Shown here piece by piece: positions 59,860-64,000 of a stretch of 64,000 nucleotides of DNA (the first letter of the stretch is position 1; each line of letters starts with the position of its first letter). Source of the DNA: Bradyrhizobium sp. sBnM-33. GTDB lineage: Bacteria; Pseudomonadota; Alphaproteobacteria; Rhizobiales; Xanthobacteraceae. The stretch covers positions 7,750,001 to 7,814,000 of the forward strand of contig NZ_CP136624.1 in the NCBI RefSeq assembly GCF_032917945.1, read 5' to 3'. The notes beneath the pieces were generated by a model. It made no database searches and was not told the DNA's origin. It was given only the letters and a program-made list of their open reading frames with translations. Both the position numbers and the translations under genes were made by a program.

Positions 59860-60081
59860 CTACTTCAGCCGCACCACCGTCGCAGCCGTTTCGCCGCTGG
59901 GCTCGTCGATGTCCGCGGCCGGCTTTTCCATCGCCTCGACCACCTCGATGCCGCGGTGGCTGCAGATGCTGGCCAGACCCGCCGGCAACGGCGCGTCAGT
60001 CACACAGGTCTGGATCTGGTAAGCTGAGCGATACGCAGCGACGCATTGCGGCGGAGATTTGTAGAATCTGCGACCAGCATG
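59860..60081 (-). pseudogene. Frameshifted duplicate of the glpR 3' end
   Basis: Minus-strand sequence matches the last ~80 codons of the intact glpR (61740-61977) closely: VMLVADST.LRR, then after a one-base deletion QIQT.VTDAPLPAGLASICS and HRGIEVVEAMEKPAADIDEP, and a similar tail to a TAG. Similarity ends sharply near 60082. It lacks the DNA-binding and most of the sugar-phosphate domain, so it is not functional. The orientation is the same as glpR, making a direct repeat around the EamA and CGNR genes. Confidence 0.88.
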
Positions 60082-60119
60082 ACAATGAAAGCAAGACGAA
60101 AACGAGGAGCATACCGAAA

Positions 60120-61055
60120 TCATTTGGCCCGCGCAGAAGCCGAGTAGGCCCGTCGCGGCAGCGGCCCGCCGCTCACGACGTAAACACCGGCCGAGATCGA
60201 GACGATAGCAATCCAGTCCAACGTCACCGGCCATTCCCCGAGAATCGGAATAGCCATCACCGCCGTCATGACTGGGGATAGTGAGGCAAAGGCGGCCCCG
60301 CTTGAGGCGCCCAGCAGACTGACAGCGCGTCCATAAAAAACCAGTGAAACAATCGCCGTCAGAACACCTTGGACAAATGCCTGAAGAGCAACGTCACCCA
60401 AAGACACCCTGCCAAGGCTTGTGCCCTCCGCAAGAAAGTAGACGGGGACATAGAGCATCAAGGCGCCGACTGCGGCGATGCCTGCAGCATGCAATCCATC
60501 AAGCCGCGCCCGCCGCATTGCCACCGTGTAGCAGGCCCAGGCAAACGCGGACGCGAGGAACAGCGCGTGTCCCGTCGTCTGCCTCGGATCTATCGCCCCG
60601 GCCGTGCCCCATGCGATGCCGACGATGCCCATCATGATCAGCGCAAAACCGATCTTTTTCGCGCCCGTGAACGCCTCGTGCAGGAAGGCCGCAGCCAGAA
60701 CCGCGACCGCCAGCGGCATCACTCCGGGAAACAGGGCGCCGGCATGGGCTGCAGGGGCGAACAGCAGACCTGTGTTGGCGAGCAGCACGGGAGCGCCACC
60801 GCCAAGCACGATTGCCGTCAATCCGATCAAGCCCAAGCGTTCGAACGCGAGACCCTTCTGCAGGACATAAGGCAGCAGGAGCACGCCGGCCACGACGAAA
60901 CGAAGCGCAGCGATGTCCCACGGCGTAAGACTCGTCTTTAGCCCGAGCCGAGCCACAACGATCCAACCCGACCAGATACTTACGGCCGCGAGCCCGTAGA
61001 GAGCCCCGCGAACGTAATTCCCGGGCACGCGCCGATCGGCGGCCAACTCGAACAT
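60120..61055 (-). CDS. EamA-family (DMT) transporter
   Basis: A 311-residue membrane protein of ten helices with two EamA repeats (YGLAAVSIWSGWIVVARLGL; GHALFLASAFAWACYTVAMR). It is of the RhaT/YdcZ-like metabolite exporter group. It lies in the block inserted between glpD and glpR and is divergent from a CGNR-finger gene that could regulate it. Only weakly similar to the EamA protein at 8507. Substrate unknown. Confidence 0.87.
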   Translation of the reverse strand: MFELAADRRVPGNYVRGALYGLAAVSIWSGWIVVARLGLKTSLTPWDIAALRFVVAGVLLLPYVLQKGLAFERLGLIGLTAIVLGGGAPVLLANTGLLFAPAAHAGALFPGVMPLAVAVLAAAFLHEAFTGAKKIGFALIMMGIVGIAWGTAGAIDPRQTTGHALFLASAFAWACYTVAMRRARLDGLHAAGIAAVGALMLYVPVYFLAEGTSLGRVSLGDVALQAFVQGVLTAIVSLVFYGRAVSLLGASSGAAFASLSPVMTAVMAIPILGEWPVTLDWIAIVSISAGVYVVSGGPLPRRAYSASARAK

Positions 61056-61143
61056 GATCTACTTCCATTAAGGTCGCAGGAATGATAACCTGAATGTAGC
61101 ATTTTAACCGTTACGCCAAAGCGAACCACCGAACAAGGACGAG

Positions 61144-61743
61144 ATGAACAACCGCGGCGATGGTTTTGAATGGAGTGGTGGACATCCAGCCCTCGACTTC
61201 GTGAATACGCTGGATGAGCGGCCCTCTGACGAACCGATCGAAAATCTTGCGACTTACCATGACCTGGTACGGTTCGCTGAATTGGCTGGACTTATCGAGC
61301 CACCGATTGCTAAGCGGCTGCGGCGTGGTCCGGCGCTTGGTCGCATCGTGAAAGGCGCGCGCAGACTTCGCGAGCACCTTCACGATATCCTGGAAGCGAA
61401 AGTCTCTGGACGGCCGGGGCGGCAGCCAGACCTGGACGCCCTCTCTGCCGCGATCAAGGCCGCCCACGCAGCCCGGACGCTGGTCGCTTCGCGGTCCGGC
61501 GGGTTGGTCAGATACCGCTGGTGTTCGCCGTGGACACCCGAAATTCCGCTGCATGCCTGCGCGCTGGCGATCGAATCTCTACTGGTCGACGAGGAGTGCA
61601 CGAGAATCCGAAAATGCGCTGCCGCTGATTGCGATGTCTACTACCTCGACACGAGCAAGAGTCAGCGCCGGCAATGGTGCAGCATGAACGGGTGCGGCAA
61701 TCGCGAAAAACAGCGGCGACGCCGCGCCGTGGCCAGAAACTAG
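61144..61743 (+). CDS. CGNR zinc-finger (ABATE-domain) transcriptional regulator
   Basis: A 199-residue protein. The N-terminal ~130 residues are the ABATE-type stress-sensor domain (FEWSGGHPALDFVNTLDERP). The C-terminal CGNR finger is KCAAADCDVYYLDTS, then QWCSMNGCGNREKQRRRR, which binds zinc with four Cys and DNA with the basic tail. It is divergent from the EamA gene. It ends in the same CTAG as the convergent glpR gene, so the two stop codons overlap. Confidence 0.9.
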   Translation: MNNRGDGFEWSGGHPALDFVNTLDERPSDEPIENLATYHDLVRFAELAGLIEPPIAKRLRRGPALGRIVKGARRLREHLHDILEAKVSGRPGRQPDLDALSAAIKAAHAARTLVASRSGGLVRYRWCSPWTPEIPLHACALAIESLLVDEECTRIRKCAAADCDVYYLDTSKSQRRQWCSMNGCGNREKQRRRRAVARN

Positions 61744-62615
61744 CGCAAGCGGATAGGCGTTGCGGTCGTGGCCGCGGTAGGCTCGGTAGCAGGCTCGTCG
61801 ATATCCGCCGCCGGCTTTTCCATCGCCTCGACCACCTCGATGCCGCGGTGGCTGCAGATGCTAGCAAGACCCGCCGGCAACGGCGCGTCAGTCACAAATG
61901 TCTGGATCTGGCTGAGATGGGCGATGCGCACCGGTGCGCTGCGGCGGAGTTTTGTGGAATCCGCGACCAGCATGACGCTGCGCGCATTGGCGATGATCGC
62001 TTGCGCGGCCTGCACTTCCCGATAATCGAAGTCGAGCAATGCGCCCTCCTCGTCGATCGCCGACGCCCCGATGATGGCGTAATCGACCTTGAACTGGCCG
62101 ATCAGGCTGATCGCGGTCGAGCCGATCACGGCGCCGTCGGCGCGGCGCACGGCTCCTCCAGCCACGATCACCTCGATGCGCGGATGCCGGTACAACAGCA
62201 TCGCGACATTGAGATTGTTGGTGATGACCAGCAAATCTTCATGCGAGGTCAGCGCGCTCGCGACTTCTTCGGTCGTGGTACCGATGTTGATGAACAGCGA
62301 GCAGCCGTTCGGAATCCGCGACGCCGCGGCGATGCCGATCGCCCGCTTCTCCTCCGCCGCCACGAAGCGCCGCGCCTCGTAGGCGAGGTTTTCCACGCCG
62401 GAGGCGATGATGGCGCCGCCATGGATGCGGGTCAGCGAGCGCTGATCGCAGAGGTCATTGAGATCCTTGCGGATGGTCTGCGCCGAAACCTCGAACCGCT
62501 TGGCGAGGTCTTCCACCATCACCCGACCAAACGCGCGGGCGATGTTGAGGATTTCAGTCTGACGGTGGGACAGTCCGGCCACGGCTGGCTCCCTCGCGAT
62601 ATGGACTTGGGGCAC
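61740..62615 (-). CDS. glpR: DeoR-family glycerol regulon repressor
   Basis: A 291-residue repressor. The DeoR helix-turn-helix lies at ~15-70 (HRQTEILNIARAFGRVMVED, RFEVSAQTIRKDLNDLCDQR). The sugar-phosphate sensor domain (~90-255) has INIGTTTEEVASAL, VITNNLNVAMLLY and VMLVADSTKL. The C-terminal ~35 residues are Ala/Thr/Glu-rich. In related bacteria GlpR responds to glycerol-3-phosphate and represses glpD and the transporter. In Rhizobium it is next to glpD; here it is 3.2 kb away. A degraded copy of its 3' end lies at 59860-60081. Confidence 0.92.
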   Translation of the reverse strand: MPQVHIAREPAVAGLSHRQTEILNIARAFGRVMVEDLAKRFEVSAQTIRKDLNDLCDQRSLTRIHGGAIIASGVENLAYEARRFVAAEEKRAIGIAAASRIPNGCSLFINIGTTTEEVASALTSHEDLLVITNNLNVAMLLYRHPRIEVIVAGGAVRRADGAVIGSTAISLIGQFKVDYAIIGASAIDEEGALLDFDYREVQAAQAIIANARSVMLVADSTKLRRSAPVRIAHLSQIQTFVTDAPLPAGLASICSHRGIEVVEAMEKPAADIDEPATEPTAATTATPIRLR

Positions 62616-62810
62616 AAAGTTGCCGTTATGGTGCGGCTGATTGGGGTCGCGGTCAACGAGGTAGATAGGCTGCGGAGGCGTTTGGCAGAGCGAAACAACG
62701 AACCTGGTTAGGGCCCCGAAGCCATGCGAGCCACGTCATGCGCGACCGCTCGACAAAGCAATTTGTGGCTGCAACACTACTATCACAACTAAAAACGAAT
62801 GGAGGAAACC

Positions 62811-63257
62811 ATGAACATCGATCGCCGTCAGCTCGCTTTGCCTGTACTCGCACTGGGTCTCATGGGCGTGGTCCCCGCTTTTGCCGGCGCGGACGAGGAT
62901 GCCATCGCGAAGAATGTCGAAGCCTTCCGTGCAGCGCAGGCGGTCGGCGATGCCGAAGGGATCGCCCCGCTCTGCGCGGAAGAACTCAGCTACAGCCACT
63001 CCAGCGGAGCTGTCGACGATAAGGCGGCCCTGCTGGCGGGCGTCAAGAATGCGAAATACAAATGGACCTCGCTTGAATACAAGAACCCCACCATCCGTGT
63101 CGTCGGCCCGGCCGCCATCGTGCGCTTCAATTTTGTTGGCGAGCAGGAATTTGCGGCCGACGGCAAAAAGGTTCCGCAGAACCTGCACGTCCTGATGAAC
63201 TGGCAGAAACAGGGTTCGGACTGGAAGCTGCTGTCGCGGTCGGCCACCAAGCTCTGA
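62811..63257 (+). CDS. Exported SnoaL/DUF4440-like protein
   Basis: A 148-residue protein with an N-terminal signal (DRRQLALPVLALGLMGVVPA, with a twin-Arg start). The mature part is an NTF2-like cone fold: AIAKNVEAFRAAQAVGDAEG, LCAEELSYSHSSGAVDDKAA, RVVGPAAIVRFNFVG, LMNWQKQGSDWKLLSR. The family includes ketosteroid-isomerase-like enzymes and ligand binders; activity here is unknown. GGAGGA precedes the ATG at 62811; 62799 is an alternative. Confidence 0.85.
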   Translation: MNIDRRQLALPVLALGLMGVVPAFAGADEDAIAKNVEAFRAAQAVGDAEGIAPLCAEELSYSHSSGAVDDKAALLAGVKNAKYKWTSLEYKNPTIRVVGPAAIVRFNFVGEQEFAADGKKVPQNLHVLMNWQKQGSDWKLLSRSATKL

Positions 63258-63281
63258 CCGCCGGAAGACCGGCGCTGGCGG

Positions 63282-63470
63282 TTACGCCGCCAGCGTCATC
63301 CCGCTGACGAGACGGTAGGCTGCACGCTCGGCCTCGCGCGCGTTGCGAAATATCTGTCCTTCCAGCCGGTTGAAACGATGCGAGGCGGCGAAGAACCGAT
63401 AGCCGCCGGGAGCGCGCACGATGATCCCTGCCGGCTGCGAGCCGACTTCGATGATGTAGGTATCCGACAT
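63282..63470 (-). CDS. Small hypothetical protein
   Basis: A 62-residue cytosolic protein: MSDTYIIEVGSQPAGIIVRA, then PGGYRFFAASHRFNRLEGQI and a C-terminal helix RNAREAERAAYRLVSGM. Compact alpha/beta layout, no signal peptide. Similar short proteins are frequent in Bradyrhizobium; function unknown. Confidence 0.65.
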   Translation of the reverse strand: MSDTYIIEVGSQPAGIIVRAPGGYRFFAASHRFNRLEGQIFRNAREAERAAYRLVSGMTLAA

Positions 63471-63611
63471 GGCCCAGCCTCAGATTTATTCCGGGCCTAC
63501 AACGGGTTGCACCTGCAATTGTTCCTGCTGCCACCATTGCGCCGCGGGGCTGAGCTGTGCCAAAGCTGGTCCCGGAACAAAGCGAATCGTCCAAATGGCC
63601 GGAGAACTGAC

Positions 63612-64000
63612 ATGATGCCGAAATTCGCGCTCTCGATGCTGGTTGCCCTTGCGGCTTGCGCACCGCTCCAGGAGGCTGCGGCGCAGGAAAGCACGCTCGG
63701 CGGGGCGCTGTTCGGCGGCGCGGCGGGCGCCATCGTCGGCGGCGCGCTCGGCGGCGGCCGCGGTGCGGCGGTTGGCGCGATCGTCGGGGCGACCACGGGT
63801 GCTGCGATCGGCGCCCAGGGCGAGCCGCGGCCCGGCGGCTATCGCTGGTATCAGGGCGGTTGCTACATGGAACAGCCTGACGGCTGGGTCGCAGTTTCGC
63901 CGCGCTATTGCGGCGTCCAGGCGCAATACGCACCGCCGCCGCCCCGGTATTACGACGATACACCGCGCTGCATGCGCTCGCAGACTTATGACCCGCGCCG
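63612..64000 (+). CDS. Glycine-zipper protein, 3' end outside the window
   Basis: At least 129 residues. A signal peptide (KFALSMLVALAACAPLQEAA) is followed by a glycine-zipper segment (GGAAGAIVGGALGGGRGAAV, then GAIVGATTGAAIGA) able to pack in or on membranes. A Tyr/Pro/Cys-rich region comes next (GGYRWYQGGCYMEQPDGWVA, RYCGVQAQYAPPPPRYYDD). ATGs at 63612 and 63615; GGAG upstream. Probably periplasmic or outer-membrane associated; role unknown. Confidence 0.8.
   Translation, partial: MMPKFALSMLVALAACAPLQEAAAQESTLGGALFGGAAGAIVGGALGGGRGAAVGAIVGATTGAAIGAQGEPRPGGYRWYQGGCYMEQPDGWVAVSPRYCGVQAQYAPPPPRYYDDTPRCMRSQTYDPR

Noticed and set aside
60082-60234. Upstream part of the frame containing the glpR remnant as a real gene
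   Set aside because: Similarity to glpR stops at 60081, the rest overlaps the 3' end of the EamA gene, and the remnant itself has a frameshift.

Overview
The window reads as chromosomal DNA of a slow-growing member of the Rhizobiales, most likely Bradyrhizobium or a close Nitrobacteraceae relative. The evidence is high GC with strong third-position GC bias, an alphaproteobacterial-type RNase P RNA, a rhizobial-type glycerol (glp) ABC operon, a thiO-thiS-thiG-thiE-thiC operon behind a TPP riboswitch, and many intergenic palindromic repeats of the kind that crowd Bradyrhizobium genomes. The genus assignment is inference from gene content, not from a database search. No transposase, integrase, CRISPR array or tRNA gene was seen.

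Layout. 1-4.7 kb: 5' end of rsmH, an N-acetylmuramoyl-L-alanine amidase, an ECF42-type sigma factor with its YCII/DGPF partner, a PAS gene broken by a stop codon, and rnpB. 4.7-18 kb: two related alpha/beta hydrolases, an AraC regulator, TauE and EamA transporters, an ABC exporter, an EmrAB-like efflux pair with a divergent TetR regulator and a perfect operator between them, a DUF892 protein and an enolase-superfamily enzyme. 18-24 kb: PilZ and YunG-like proteins, a TetR gene translationally coupled to a two-gene PaoABC-like molybdenum hydroxylase, and a VapBC toxin-antitoxin pair. 24-40 kb: envelope genes (extensin-like peptidase, two DUF2147 paralogues, L,D-transpeptidase, DUF4403, dodecin, PRC-barrel proteins) around a membrane-lipid block (phosphatidylserine decarboxylase, class III aminotransferase, Mpo1-like protein, PE-methyltransferase-like enzyme, GT4 glycosyltransferase, TAXI binding protein).

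40-50.7 kb: a lytic transglycosylase, the thiamine operon, an orphan Fis-type DNA-binding protein, a 1.1-kb repeat-rich gene desert, an SPFH-like protein and an old-yellow-enzyme reductase. 50.9-62.6 kb: the glycerol regulon on the minus strand, glpD-glpS-glpT-glpP-glpQ-glpU-glpV. Its repressor gene glpR is separated from glpD by a foreign-looking insertion (RidA, LysR, EamA and CGNR genes) that also contains a frameshifted second copy of the glpR 3' end. 62.8-64 kb: a SnoaL-like secreted protein, a small hypothetical and a glycine-zipper protein cut by the window edge.

Most notable signals. (1) A palindromic mini-element of about 40 bp occurs five times, each time in the centre of a different, larger palindromic repeat; three of the five have an empty version of the host elsewhere in the window. 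(2) The glycerol importer ATPases GlpS and GlpT carry complementary defects, so that one composite ATP site is canonical and the other degenerate. (3) A Pho-box-like site faces the glycosyltransferase of the membrane-lipid block. (4) The glpR 3' end is duplicated around an inserted gene block. (5) There are three candidate small proteins and a strongly structured, possibly multicopy, element in the gene desert.
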